Numbered from the stretch's first letter, positions 1-13,020 are shown. The stretch: DNA of 60,000 bases from Hydractinia symbiolongicarpus (GCF_029227915.1 NC_079883.1:26290001-26350000); one strand, 5' to 3'. The notes: generated by a model not told the origin, from the letters alone. Numbers and translations are program-made.

Positions 1-2
1 TG

Positions 3-3000
3 CGTACTTTTACAACTTATTCCTTCAGTGTCAGCGCTTGTACTGTTGAAGGATGTACGAAAAGTAGACCGTCTTCGGTGACAACAAGAGAAGATCTGCC
101 AGAGCACATGCCGGAACCTGTGTTGTACGTAATCGGAGCGACTGTCATTGATGCAAGTTGGTCTCCCCCTCAGAGACCGAACGGGATTATTTTATATTAT
201 GTGTTACGTAGAGACGGAAATTTTATCTACAATGGAACGGACAATCGCTTTACAGATCGCACAGTATCTCCAGGTCGTACATATGGTTATACTGTCACTG
301 TTTACAATTCTGCTGGTGGCACTACAAGTCAAGAAGCAACCAGTCCACCGACAGACCAAAGTGCACCGAAAAATGTCACAGCGCCTACATTAAAAGCATT
401 GACTTCATCATCAATTCTGGCAACGTGGACGCCACCAGGCATTCCCAATGGCGTTGTGATAAGATACTTAGTTCTTTATGATAACAAAGAGATTGATGTT
501 GGCACGGTTCGAACGCATATCGGGCGAGCGCTAAAACCTTACACGATGTACGAGTTTCGTGTAAAAGCTTGCACTTTAGCTGGTTGCACATCTAGTCAAG
601 GTGCTAGTGCTAGGACCTTGGAGTCAACCCCATCACACCAGCCTGTACCGACCTATCCAATCGCTTCAATAAAAAGTGACTCTATTGGAATCATTTGGAA
701 TGAACCTAGACAACCTAACGGGGTGATTCTGCGTTATGAACTATTTCGGAAAGGTGAAATTAACAATACTTTGGTATATAGTGGGCCAGATAAATCTGTT
801 ACCGATTCTGGTCCTGATATTACATCGGAAACAACATATTTGTATAAAGTAGTTTCATACAATACCGTTGGACGTACTGAAAGTGCATGGTCTGAAGTAA
901 CGACGAGAACATCAACGGCAGTGCCGCACATGGTGTCACCTGTAAAGGTTCCACCCGAAAGCATAGGAGACACCTACTTCTCAGTTATAATCACTCCTCC
1001 TGGCAAATCAAATGGTATTATACTGAAGTATGTCGTCGAATTGGTTGACTTAAGAAACGTCACAACGAATCTGACGAATTCTTTAATACTCGTTTCCGAA
1101 CTGCAGCCTGTGAGCAATTACACTGTGCGGTTACATGCATGCAATGCAATCGGTTGTGGAGTAAGCAGTGACGTTTTAGTGGTCACTAAAATGACAGCAC
1201 CGGACAAATTCATCAATGCTCCTCTTATTAAACGAAAGACATCAGTAGAAATGGAAGTCACGTGGTTGGAACCTTTGTATCCGAATGGAGAGATTACAAA
1301 GTGAGTAAATTGACTTTTTCTTAAAATTGAAAAAAAATCTCATATTTGAATATAAGCTAGGTTCCAGTTACTGAATTCTTTTTTCTTGAAAAAAAAATTA
1401 TTGAGGCCTATATCTTGTGTGTTGCGGTTTTAAAAATAAAACACAACAAAACCGAGATCAAATAATTAACTTGACTTATACATTAAATTATACTATTTCA
1501 CTGAATTCACTTGTCAATTTCGACTGGGCGAACATATCAGCATCTGGATCGCATAATTTACATTGATTTTTACCTGTAGATATGAAGTCCTTCTAAGGCT
1601 TGTGTGTCCACAACAGATATTACCAAACTGCCAAACAAATACCAAACGATATTCAGCTGGGACATCGAGATCATACAACGTCACTGAATTGTCTCCATAT
1701 ACTCTGTACAACATCTCCGTAGAAGCGTTCAACGCCGTGGGTTCTACTAGTTCTCCCTCAACTGAAGAGAGAACTCTCGCTTCCGGTAAATTATTTTATT
1801 TACCTTTTTTACTGGCTTTAATTATATCACGAAATCTTAGAAGTGCTTAAATACGTTTTAATTGTTTTTGAGAATGATTTACATTTTAATGACTTGGAAG
1901 ACCTGTCCAATGTCTTCCACCTTATCATTCTTTTAAAAACAGAAGTACAAACATTCAAATTGTGTTTAAATATATATGCCTTTTATAGCTCCTGTACTTG
2001 TTGAAAAGCCATCTGTTCGATTATCTGAGGCCTCCAAGAATACCATCATTGTCGATTGGTCTTCATCTTTTGATTTGAGAAGTAAATTGGTACGCTACGA
2101 ACTGTATGAAAATAACATATTAGGCTTTAGTGGCCCTGATCTTGTTGCATCGAGACCTAACCGTCCGGTTGGCAGTAAGTATGTCATAGTTATGTCACCT
2201 TAGAGAGAAATGGCAAAAAAAGTTTATTTTTATATTTGTATATTTTAGGCTATATTTATACGGTAAAGGTTTTTGTTGATGTTAACGGAGTTGAACAGAC
2301 TTTGATAACAGATGAAGTGAGTATCGATGTGGGTACAGTTGCTACGGGTAGGTGGTCACTTTTACTTAGTATTTAATAGCCTGGCATACTTAGTAAATAA
2401 TATTCACCCCGTGAAAATATGTGAGAACTATCACCTATTTTGTGTAGTTTCTTCTGACAAGTATTGTCGAGTGGAGTGTTTCAACATATTTACGAGCATG
2501 AATCTACGATTTTATTTGTTAGATTTTTCATAGTAAGCCAGTGTTAACAGAACCTAGCAAAAAGCGTTTTGTTATAAAAATAGTTTCATACTGAAACACA
2601 TCATCGAATCTGTATACAAACCTCACATGACAATGCTCTTTCTTAATTTTAGCTGGTGCGCTGTCTTCGGATACTCCTTGGTATAAGACAGTCTGGTTTT
2701 TAGCCTTATGCGCCTTGGCTGGCGTATTGGCAATCTTCCTTTTTTTAGTATGTTATTGTCGCAGTTGTAAAGGTGATCGAACTGTGTATGTTCGTCAGCG
2801 CGAGCCTCTACCAATCAAAAACAAGTATGGACAACGCGAGTCTTCCGTGGATGCGTTCAGCGAGAAAGCATACAGACAAGATCGAGTCGGTTCACGTAAT
2901 GAATCGCTTGTAAGTTAGCCGAGTAAACATTCTGTAGCACATCCAGTGAAATATTCCACTGTTTGAAGGATCTCCGCATTTTATCTTTTACGCCTCATAA

Positions 3001-4260
3001 AGTGACTAAATTTCTTGAGCAGTGACGATAATTTTTCGACGAATATTTAATCCAATGAAATAATTTTGACGTGAAAATAGTAATCGAGTTGCCGACAGAG
3101 GCGACGAAAATTTTGTTTAACGGAAATTTATTCCGGCAAAAGAGTAATATTTTTAGGTTTCATTTATTTCTTTAGAGTCGGTATAACACCATTGGTTTTA
3201 ACAACGAGATGTTACCCTTGTCACCAACGTTGCGATACGACAGCACACGTGAAAGGTTCGGCCCTTTATCGGCCATGAGTGAATCGAAAATTAATGAGAA
3301 TTATATTAACGACGATCTGGTGTGGGAGACAACAGCTAATGGCAGAGATTTGGACTCTGGATTGGTAAGTTAGCTGTTATTTTTACACTCGCCTATCTAT
3401 GTGTATCTCCCGCATAAAAAAGTCACACTTTGTTGAGATGTATTTGTTTTCTTTATAATTTTTTAAAGAAAACTTGTTTTATCAACATCATCTGGTGCTT
3501 CTCAACAAAGGTTCCCTTTATTTAATACTATCGTATACTTGTTCTTCTTGCGATTTATAACTGAAATTGCTAAAATACATGCCACGAAAAGTTCAATCAG
3601 TTGCTAGCGAAATTAAATTCTGAATAAAAACACTGCGTGATTTTTCTGCACCACATTCCCGGGTAACATAATGTAAGGCTGTAGACCGAGTAACCAACGT
3701 TGATGTTACCCTAGCTGCGTTTACCACATTGTCCGCATTATGGAATAATGCGCTCAACGACCCGGAGAGACACGAAAAATCGGGGAATCTGGGCGTGCTG
3801 ACATTCGCAAAAATTAGTAATCTTTTAGATTTTAGATCCTAAGTTCCCTGTGAACATTGACACGTGCGTGTTATTTACATAGAAACGGCTTTCTCAATTG
3901 CTTGTGGTGACGAGCTTTGAAATTCCGTCCTCCTACGCGAAAATTTATGTCCGGGATTGTAATAATGCTACAATAACTTTAACAAATCGCTTAAAAAAGG
4001 TCAAGCTAAGGAGTCATAATAAGTTCTTCAAACCTGCAACACAAACCCGGAAGTAAATTCCGTAATTTTTTACCCATTTTCGAACTTTTCTTTGGCGAAA
4101 ATAAATTACTTTACGACGTTCATAATAAATTTATCGCCCTTTTTTATAGTATGACGAAAGTCCAACTTCGTTTGATGAAGAACTAGATGACACGCCGCCC
4201 GACAATGATTTAATCAGTGTCCAGCATGAACGTATACTTTTTCCAGACACGCACTTGTAA
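3..4260 (+). CDS. USH2A: Usherin-like FN3 receptor, C-terminal seven exons (partial)
   Basis: The reading frame is open from the window edge, so the start lies upstream. The exons I can phase are 3-1300, 1580-1785, 1989-2174, 2249-2347, 2653-2909, 3176-3364 and 4150-4260; every junction has GT..AG and keeps frame (phases 2,1,1,1,0,0). Exon 1 gives the tail of one FN3 and four full FN3 domains with the usherin-style 'PNG(I/V)' turn (QRPNGIILYY, GIPNGVVIRY, RQPNGVILRY). A fifth FN3 crosses exons 1-2, and a sixth, lacking PNG, spans exons 3-4. Exon 5 carries a transmembrane helix (around TVWFLALCALAGVLAIFLFL, split by the field limit) followed by a basic stop-transfer CRSCKGDR. Exons 5-7 encode a tail of about 160 residues ending FPDTHL. 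Vertebrate usherin is a giant stereocilia/photoreceptor adhesion protein whose C-terminal DTHL binds PDZ scaffolds such as whirlin and harmonin; that role here is inferred from family. Confidence in the family is high. Confidence 0.9.
2691..2756 (+). other. Transmembrane helix of the usherin-like protein
   Basis: About 22 hydrophobic residues encoded within the fifth visible exon, running from VWFLALC to LFLVCYC. They are followed at once by Arg/Lys residues, which fits a single-pass type I topology: FN3 chain outside, tail with the PDZ ligand inside. Confidence 0.8.
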
Positions 4261-4378
4261 ACATTGACGTAACGTGCGCCTGCAATATGAAGAGTAGTCA
4301 TAAAAGATTTAAAATGATTTCTTAACATAATTTGAAAAATTGCCTACCCAAACAGACGTGTTTATTAGGTAGTAGTAA

Positions 4379-4384
4379 AATAAA
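4379..4384 (+). promoter_or_regulatory. Probable polyadenylation signal of the usherin-like gene
   Basis: A canonical AATAAA lies about 120 bases past the stop codon at 4258-4260. No cleavage site can be proven from sequence alone. Confidence 0.5.
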
Positions 4385-6666
4385 GAATTTCAAATAGATA
4401 TTTAAGAAAGGTTTTTATTTGTATATATTGTGAATTATTCGTCGAGTTCATTTAAATGTACGTACGTACCCAGACTACTTTGTTCGTGCTCGGGCTGCTC
4501 CGGTACATTTAAATGTTCGAAGAATAAAAAACAAGATTGTTGATATATAAATTTTTTTAGTAATATATTTGTAGTTGTAAGTTTTTTAATTTGCATTGAA
4601 TTTTATTATCGTTTTAATATTCGCGCGTTTTTTATTATCTTCGATTATGCGTTTTTTCTGCTATGTTTTTTACTTCTCCTGTGTCGCAGGTATTTTTTGG
4701 CGTCTTCAGAAGTCCTGTAAAATGTTTTTAAAAGTTTTTAAAAAAATTGTATTCCAAAAAAATAACCGGAACTTTATAAATTCGTTTTATTACGGGCCTC
4801 GTTATGGAAATGAGGCAGATATATACCTTTTGAAAATAGGTTGAATATGTACGACTCAAGAATTTTATATGTTGAATAAACTATAGTCTAATAAATAGTG
4901 AGTTCCTTCTTTTAAAATACGTGACCTCCACCACCCTTCTCTCAAGCCTGGCGAAACGAAAATAATACCAGAGCAATAATCGCTTGCCCAAAGTTACAAT
5001 AATTTAGACTGCGCGAGCAATCTTAATAAATAGAATAAGGTTATAACCACATTTTATGTTTATTTTATTTTATGTTTTATATTTCTGGAACGGAAGGGAC
5101 ATCTGTAAAGGTTATGCTTATCAAAAATCTTTTTACAACCTACTGATTCCTGAGTACTGTTCTATTGATGTTGTTGGAAACGCTGTCGAAGAATATCTTG
5201 CTACATCCCGCGTGTACTAATTTATATGTACTATCCCAAAATGGTTAAGTACTTGCTGCACTGCTTGTTAAAATGATTTTTAGGGTGATATTTATACTAA
5301 TTCTTGTTGTGCGAAATTCATATGTTTAGAGTCTAAATACAGTCTGGTTCACAAAATGTTTTAACGCGAAATTATCATAAATAAAGAATATATGTTAGGT
5401 TAACGATAGCTATTATCTGTACGTTTCCTTTATACAATCTCGAGTTTCGCAGAAAAAAGATAAAATTGTAAATGAAAGCTAAAATGGTAGATAAATATAT
5501 TCAGTTTCAGTAGAGGATTAAATGCTTTTCAAAAACCCAGCAAACTTCTTTAGGCAAATATTACAGCCAAACCGACAAAATTTAAACAATTGGGAACACC
5601 AATTTATTTTTTAGAAAATTTATAACTTTTATCAACTTTTTATTTTCTTCAGCTAAGCGCTTTTTTAGCATTTCTTACTTTCTTATTATATAAGGAAAGA
5701 TCAAAAGTGAAAATATCTTGACACGTTTTCCACATCGCCATATTTACCAACACATGTCTTTTGAACATTTTTTAAACAATATTATAGTTGCTATGGCAAC
5801 ATTAATAAACCTACTATTACATGAGAAGAAAATTAAAACATTAAAAAGATGGCAAGAAATTTGATCAGGTAATTTTCATTTTATTTATATTTTCCATCTT
5901 AAAATAATATTTAAATAAGTTTATTTATTAAACAATATAGAAGGGAATTATAGAACAACATTTGTGTGGAAAAATTGTTGTATTATCCTTCACGTTTCGT
6001 CAACAGCCTCGGTTTCACTTCATTTTCACACAGCGGCACACAAAACAAAGAGCTGCGCAGAAACATTGACTTCTACAAGTTCTTTTTATTTGAGATGAAA
6101 CGAACTCCTTTTTTTTTTGGTTTAAGCCTGTCATCGGGTTTTGTAGGGTCAAGAAAAGAAATATCGAATCAGAATTTCCAGTCCATAGGCACCTTCACAA
6201 TAATCTATTTTTTCTTCCAATAACATCTGCTTTCATAGAGCAATGAGAATGACTAACCACATTTTTACAAACGTTTTGCAGAATATGCTCCACCATAAAT
6301 TGTTCTTCTATATAACCTGTTTTGTTTTTTGGTTTCAACAACATTTGATCTTCTCTATTCGTCAGTTCGCTCCCTTGCACTTTCTTACACCACTTAGAGA
6401 ACTCTTAATGTTAATATATGCTTGATATTCTCCAGCAAATATGTTCCAGCTGGATTGAACTTCTCAGCAGTCAAAAAATCAATAATATCATATACTGAGC
6501 GAAAATGAAAAACTTATTTTTAGCAGACACTTTTTTCACGACTTCTATTTTATTGGGACAAGGTTTATAATTTCCATTTCATTAGAACTTCTGTATTACA
6601 ATTTTATATATTATATTTTTAATATGCGCCACCACCATCCACATTTCTCGTTATTCTTCCTTTCAG
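4385..6666. other. Intergenic, no supported gene
   Basis: AT-rich sequence. Short open frames (e.g. 4596-4844 and 5966-6223) are low-complexity Phe/Lys/Ile-rich and have no splice or domain support. The missing first exon of the esterase-like gene at 6667 may lie here, but no convincing ATG-bearing exon with a phase-2 donor could be chosen. Confidence 0.4.
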
Positions 6667-9574
6667 AATCTACAAGTATTCTCAAATATTGTTCCTTATA
6701 TTGGTTATCGCCTTTGTTTTCAAGTATTATGGCTTGGATGTACAGTTTCTGCTCTCAATTCAGCTCTGCAAACGTCAGTTAAGTTCTCATATACCTGTGT
6801 TATATATGCAGCAATTTGGGAAACCAAAGCCAAACAAAAAGAAGATTTGTAAGTATCTTAAAGAGGCAACACAAGGTGGTTGGGAGTTAAAACCAGACTT
6901 AACTCGTTATGAAAAGAAAGAAAGGGAGCGTTTGGACATTGAAACACGCCTTGCCATGGATTGGCCAGCTTTGTTATATCGAAATGACTCTAGGTAGGTT
7001 CGAATACCGTATAACAGCAAAATCAAGCGCAGCGCTTATCAGTGGTGATAGCAAGATTTTGATGCGCTTATCCACGGGTGCGCTTTTAAACGAGGATAAA
7101 AAAGTGGAAGAAGAAAAACAAAAAAAATCGAATAATTTTTTTTGATGATGTATTTTCTTTTCTGTGTATCGTTTTGTACATTTTATATTCCTTAATCTTC
7201 ATCAGTTGTTGAATCGTCAGGAGAAATATAAGAACGAACATCACTTTGTTCGTACTCAACAACATCTGTGTCAGAGGATTCTGAATCATCATCATCATCA
7301 TCGTCACTCATAAGTGGAATATTAACAAGATGGGCTTCCGATCCGTCGAGACTGTTTGATATTCCACACTTCAAGAAAGACCTAACAATCGAAAGGTTGT
7401 ATTGTGAAGTTGGTAGAACAACTTGTAGGACACGTTCCAGAAGCTTTAGCCAAGATTTTGTATCCAATGATTAATGAGTGGCCAATTTTTTGGATAAAAG
7501 CAGTCATTACTGATGAAAAGCGTCGTGTTTCCGTGTGCATATTATATATATGCTGCAAAAATTCATAAATTCCGTAACAAAATTATAGAAGCAGAAAAAA
7601 ATCTCACATTTTAAGTGAAACAAACATTGTATTCTATATTACTTTTTCCTATATGCGTTTATCTGAGGGTGCGCTTATAAACAGAAATAAAATCTTGGTG
7701 TGGATTTGAAGCGCTTAACAACGGGTCTCTTATGATCGAGTGCGTTCGATTTCGGCATTTTACGGTATTTGCTACAGAGCTTGTGATAAATTCGAGAATT
7801 GTGGATATTATTCGGTTATTATGCATAATGACAGGCATCTGGTTTCACGTAATACTGTAAGGAATGTCATATCAGCTAAATGACTTCTAAAATTTTCACT
7901 TTGAGAACCTCAACAATTAACGACTAGAGGGTGATAAAAGTTTTTTTATAAACGTCCACTGCCGGTGTAGATATTCTGCGAGTGGAAGTTCATAAAAAAA
8001 TAGCAAAATGAATTTGTAATTTTGCTAACTGATAACTTAAGGTAGCTAGACTGTACCCGATAACTTCTTATTTATATCTCTTGTGTAAACTGTCATTTTG
8101 TCAAATTAAATAAACTTGGTGTTTTTTTGCATCAGGTGTGGTACCCAGGGTCCACTTACTGGTTATCGTCTACTCGCTCAATGTGATCCACAAAGTGATA
8201 AACCGTGTTGCCATCATTCGTCCGGACGATGTGGGAATGGACCTGAATTTTGTAACTGTGATGAGTGTACTGACCAAAGAAAATTTATCTCCGCTGAACT
8301 AGGAAACTGGGTTCCAAACACGTGCACGTTAAAAGAAGTTAGCCACAATGAAGCGTGCAAGTTCTTGTCTGAAAAGGATGTATCGCTGGTTTTTATTGGT
8401 TAGTTTGTTATCAGTTTTTTTTTATTATGACAGATAAGAAATAAGTTATGAAAAATTTTAGTACCAGTAAGCGTATCCGTATATTGGTGAACGTTAAGAG
8501 GCACAAAATACACAATGTCACTTGCAAAATTAATACCGTGCAAAAAATGAATGTGCGATAAATTAAAAGCGGTTCGTCTGCGTTTTTGTTCATATGCGAG
8601 GCGAGACGGAACGATTACCGAGACGGTACATTCGCGAGATTCCGCTCTCATTAATAATTACACTAAAAATTATTTTATGTTTAATTCATGTACCGGGACA
8701 ATTTCGTATCGTCCCGGCTCAGGCAGGATTTTTTATTCATATAAACAAGCCATCCTGAAAAGTTCATGTTTTCAATTACCTTTTTATGCTTTTGTATATG
8801 CGTATCAGAGATCGCCTTAAGTGTACCACATAAACTATCGAGTCTTACTTCGCCCTGCTGTTTCTTGACATGAACTATAATTTATTTCTCTGCAAAGTTC
8901 ACTTCGTTTCAGGTGACTCCCTTATGCGACAGTTTCACACCATGATGCTTCTTCTTCTCACTGATGATTATTTAGAGGGAAGCATTCCGTTTAACGCTAC
9001 ATATAATAAGAAAAAACTCTGCAGAGGAGAACAACAAATAACAAATAAAGTGTGCAGCGTGGAAATAGTTTCCAAGACAACGGACGAGCTCCCATTGAAT
9101 AGTGTTTGTGGTGGGAAAGTTAATTTAAAAGTGGATCTTGTCCAAGATTACCATCGAACGCTAATTACTGACGTCAGCAATAAATTAAAATCCATACTAA
9201 ATTTGGAAAATCACTGGGTGATTGCAGGAGTTGGTTTACATTACCAGTTAGATTTTAACGCTGTAAAAAAAGAATATCTAGACAAAGTTTGGAACATTTT
9301 AGGAGAGTCGAAAAATGGATGGCCTAAAATTATCTGGATAGGAATACACGGGGTACATGGTTTCTTACGCATGCAAACTGGACAAAGTAATGCAAAGATA
9401 CAAAATTTTAATAAAAAAGTGAACAAATACTGGGAGGAGAGGAATGTGACCGTCATTGAAACTTTCAACATGAGCGTAGGTTTAAAAAGTTATGATGGCC
9501 GACATTATGGATTCGGTTTTAATCGATTAAAAGTTCAAGTTTTGTTAAATTATCTCTATCAAGCATATAATTAA
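6667..9574 (+). CDS. Type II membrane SGNH/PC-esterase-like protein, 3 exons (5' end missing)
   Basis: Exons 6667-6993, 8136-8398 and 8913-9574 join in frame (phase 2, then phase 1). The acceptor at 6667 has no upstream in-frame ATG, so a 5' exon is missing. The first exon encodes a hydrophobic anchor (ILFLILVIAFVF) near its start, then a basic stalk, as in Golgi type II enzymes. The second begins a Cys-rich module (CGTQG, CDPQSDKPCCHH, CGNGPEFCNCDEC). The junction of exons 2 and 3 creates FIGDSLMRQF, the block I GDS of SGNH hydrolases; DGRHYG near the C-terminus supplies DxxH. This order (Cys-rich module, GDS, DxxH) resembles the PC-esterase clan (TBL, CASD1, NXPE), whose known members acetylate or deacetylate glycans. 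The substrate here is unknown. A DNA transposon sits in the first intron. Confidence 0.72.
7003..7769 (-). mobile_element. pogo/Tigger-like DNA transposon remnant in an intron
   Basis: The ends are imperfect inverted repeats: AATACCGTATAACAGC at the left, and AATACCGTAAAATGCCG when the right end is read on the minus strand. Inside, on the minus strand at 7467-7192, a 91-residue frame contains FLKCGISNSLDGSE followed by an Asp/Ser-rich acidic tail. That pattern is typical of the C-terminal end of pogo/Tigger (DDE_1) transposases. The catalytic domain is missing, so this is an internally deleted copy. It lies wholly within the first visible intron of the esterase-like gene. Confidence 0.65.
7770..8135. 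other. Intron remainder, nothing recognised
   Basis: Sequence between the pogo-like copy and the next exon of the esterase-like gene. It ends in a T-rich tract and CAG acceptor. No coding or repeat signal stands out. Confidence 0.5.
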
Positions 9575-9770
9575 AAAAGAAACGAATATTACCATAGCAT
9601 CAATATGACTCATCCGTAGACAGTTTAGCATATGGTTAAAAATTTGGTCATTTTTAACTATATGCTCAACATTATGCGAAGCCAAACAAAATGTTGTCAA
9701 GCATAAATGTCTTTTGTTTCGTGAGCATTTTTTCATTACTCCATTATCAAACCTTTTCTGCCACACTAGT
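9575..9770. other. 3' flank of esterase-like gene
   Basis: No clear AATAAA was found close to the stop. A minus-strand open frame over 9545-9838 has no recognised domain. Confidence 0.35.
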
Positions 9771-10208
9771 CGCAGCACCTCTGTTGCACATTTTTGAACA
9801 TCGATAAATATCCCACCTAATATGCGTTGATACCTCACCTACCTGATGCACTTCTTAAGTATCTGCATATAGGTGTGATTCTGGTGTGTATATCGATCTT
9901 TCCAACGCTACTTTGACACTAGTAATTTTTCGCAGTTATTATTCTATAAGGGTTTTCTCCTCTCTTGAGCAGAGTAACGGGAAATCTCTACTCAAGCCAC
10001 CACTGTTGTTTTCTAGTTGGAGGCCCACGAATCTACATTAAATGAGTGCGTTATATTTGTCCATCAGAATGAAAAATCCATTGCAGAAACCTATAACAAA
10101 GATGAACACGAGAAAATCTCTTTATTAAAACTAGCAAAAAGACCATCAGGAACAGCTCCAGCAAAACCATTAAGGGTCTACGCACCTCCATAGATAATTG
10201 TATCTGGT

Positions 10209-10252
10209 CACCGGTCGATCTTTTTGTTGAGCAACAAAAAGATCGACCGGTG
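10209..10252. repeat. Perfect 44-bp hairpin (21-bp arms, 2-nt loop)
   Basis: CACCGGTCGATC...GATCGACCGGTG: two 21-base arms pair perfectly around AG. The perfection stands out inside an otherwise decayed element, which suggests a recent insertion or an active palindrome. Confidence 0.85.
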
Positions 10253-10479
10253 GTGAATAGCAAGGAGGTGGGTATGGTATGACTGGCTGATTAAAGTTGT
10301 GACGAAACCCTGAAAGGAACGAACCCTGAAATGAAAAGTGTTTGCAAAAGCTTCAGGACAAAGGTGATGGCTTTGTATGATACAGAAAGGTCCTGAAACG
10401 ATCTACACTCCATAAAGAAAATGAGGAAGAGGCAAATTATGGGACTATGATTTGTTTCAGACCATGTGCGCCCAGATCA

Positions 10480-13020
10480 GGAGGCATGTAAAGCAAACAA
10501 TTTTATGAAAGAGTAGGTTTACCATAGATAAAGTCCTGCGCCATGACGTAGATTTCCACAAACTACGGCCTACTCAGCGATCTTCGTACATCAAGGTATC
10601 TGCATGGATCTTCCCAAAAAAGGCCATCATCAACCACCAACCCCAATAATAAGGCTGATAAGGAGAGATTAGAATAGGACGTCGTAGCTTCTCTGCACCA
10701 CGAAGAGACTGGTAAAGACCACAAAGGATATCTAAACTACTATAGTTCGTACATTACTACAACTGGCAGGATATAAAGTTCTCAACGGCTATTAATCACA
10801 TATCCAATTTCAAGAAGAACAACTCGAATATCGCGGTCAAAGTCTTCTACATCACGCAATAAAGCATCAACACCCTGCAACGATCAGTCCACAACATCAC
10901 GCGCAGCAAACAAGCGAACCTACTTCTCATTCGAGAAAACACACTACACCAGCATCAAAAGCCTCTCAAGAAGGCTAGGCACCAGCAACTCTAAACCAAT
11001 TTGGTATGGGATTTCTTGACCCTTCTAGGTATGGGAGGGGACACTGGAAGTAATGACGTCATAATGAGACAATAGTCAAAGAAAATATGCCTTTTTTGGA
11101 AATTCTCGTTTTTTTATATTTTTAAAACTATTTACAGTACTAGTCATTAAAAAAGTAATATAAGAATGTAAGATTTTATTAGGAAAATTTACAGGTGTTA
11201 TGAAGACAAAGCATTTCTCTAGGTTGAAATGGAAATCGATCAGAATTCAAATCATAATTTTATTAAACAATCGATGTTTGAGAATGGTATTAATGGTGCT
11301 TGGTGTTAATAGCTGTCATGGAATAAAACCTTGTATATCTGTTCGCATTTATATCAATAGCTACTCAATCAAGACAAATTGGATTTACAAGTGACAAAAT
11401 GACTTATGATGTCATCATATGACAATAGAAGTGAAAAAATAGGTAAATACAAATATTCCGGCCTGTAAATTACCAATTTTCCGGTCTGCAAATTAAACAG
11501 CATGCATGTCAATAATATATGATTGTATGATTTTTGCCACTATCAGATGCATTATCACATATTCATACAACTGATTAGTTTAGAAAACATTTATTTTTAG
11601 CCCTACAGCAAGAGTTGATATGATGACCTGTTAATAAAGCCCTGTTGATATGATGACCTGTTAATAAACCAGCAAAGCCGATGTTCTATAGCATGCTGAA
11701 CATGAATAGGATCCCTTTCAGGGACTGCGAGCATGGTATGTAGATGTTAGATAGACCAGGTAAAAAAAATCTAGGGTGCTACAATTCCACTTACCTTGCT
11801 ACTGACGTGCTGCTCCTGGCAAATGACTTTGACAATGATTGAGATGTCTGCCTAGAAGATTATAAACTTGATCGTTCCCATTTTTACGCTGCTTCAGGAC
11901 TAGCATGAAATGTATAGAGTCGGCACTCAAGTATTAAGGTATAGGGTTGAAGCTTGTAAAACACATTGACATGATCCTCATATTTAGGAAGAGTATCCAA
12001 AGAGGTATTACTCACAACAATAACAAGTACACTAATGAACAGTATAATCCAGACGTTAAACCTTAAACTGTAACATCTCGATGTCAACAACCTCTACGGG
12101 TGGGCGATGGCTCAAGACCCATAAAAACCTGGCTTTAATAAGATCCTCAGAACAAAGATATTTACGCTAAAGCAAATTGTAAATGTAATAAAAAAGAACA
12201 GGTACGGGTACCTACTGGAGGTTGATGTAGACTACTCAGCTGCGCTGAACGATAACGAGCTACCGTTCCTACCGGACGGCATAATGATCGGTAAGGTGTA
12301 AAAACTTAAAAAGCCTAAGCATTAACGTAGGTATGTAGTACATAGCAGTGCACTTAATAAAGCTACAAACTACGGCCTTAATGAAAAAGCTACACAGAGT
12401 TATCTAGTTTATGCAGAGGTTAAGCCATCTGAATACAAGGTTGAAGCCGGCTTCTAAGAACGAGTTTAAGAAAGACCTTTTTAAGCTCATGAATTGCTCA
12501 GTGTTCCGCAAGACCATGGAAAACATCCGCCATCATTGCAACATTAAGCTTGTGACAAACCAGGAGAAACACCTTAAGTTGGTTGCAAAGCTGAACTTCA
12601 AAAGTTGTTAATGATTTAGCAATAACCTCGTGGGCTTGGAGATGGTAAGAAAAGCATTAAGATGTTGAACATGTGTATTTAAGGCAGGCAATCTTGAATC
12701 TTATCGAACTGATTATGTACGAGTTTCGCTACGACTACATACAACCAAAATACGGTAGAAAATACAGTTTTGTTATACCGATACAGATAGCTTCGCCTAT
12801 CATGTAGTGACACACTTTAACACAAGCGTCTACTACAAGGATAATGCAACATTACTTCCAAGAAAGCTGTAGGCCTGATGAAGAACGAATTTGGTGAGAT
12901 AATCATGAAAATATTTGTTGCATTGAGGACAACACTTTACGCCTATCAAAGCCCTACTGAGAAAAGTGAAGATCGAAAAGTTTTTACTTTCGACGGTTAC
13001 AATGAAGGTTTGTAGGGAGG
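10480..13020 (+). pseudogene. Polinton-type family B DNA polymerase remnant, copy A
   Basis: Fragments appear in the order expected for Polinton PolB. An N-terminal segment (SSYIKV..W, about 10578) is followed by a stretch resembling the region before the exonuclease (about 10790-10990), an LATDVLLLA segment (about 11795), the motif A region DVNNLYGWAMAQ (about 12079), a conserved VFRKTMENIRHHCNIKLV segment (about 12510) and motif C YTDTDSF (12774). Stops and frameshifts separate all of them, and about 600 bases without recognisable PolB similarity (10993-11600) interrupt the gene. Polinton PolB replicates element DNA from a protein primer. This copy cannot encode an enzyme. It is an old, neutrally decaying sequence. 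Confidence 0.75.
11614..11668. repeat. Two-copy tandem repeat, period 30
   Basis: GTTGATATGATGACCTGTTA and the next bases occur twice in direct orientation at 11614 and 11644. This is a local duplication at the edge of the PolB remnant. Confidence 0.85.

Noticed and set aside
4596-4844. Phe-rich ORF after the usherin gene
   Set aside because: Low complexity, no ATG context or splice evidence.
9545-9838. Minus-strand 97-codon ORF after the esterase gene
   Set aside because: Overlaps the esterase 3' end and the start of Polinton copy A; no domain seen.
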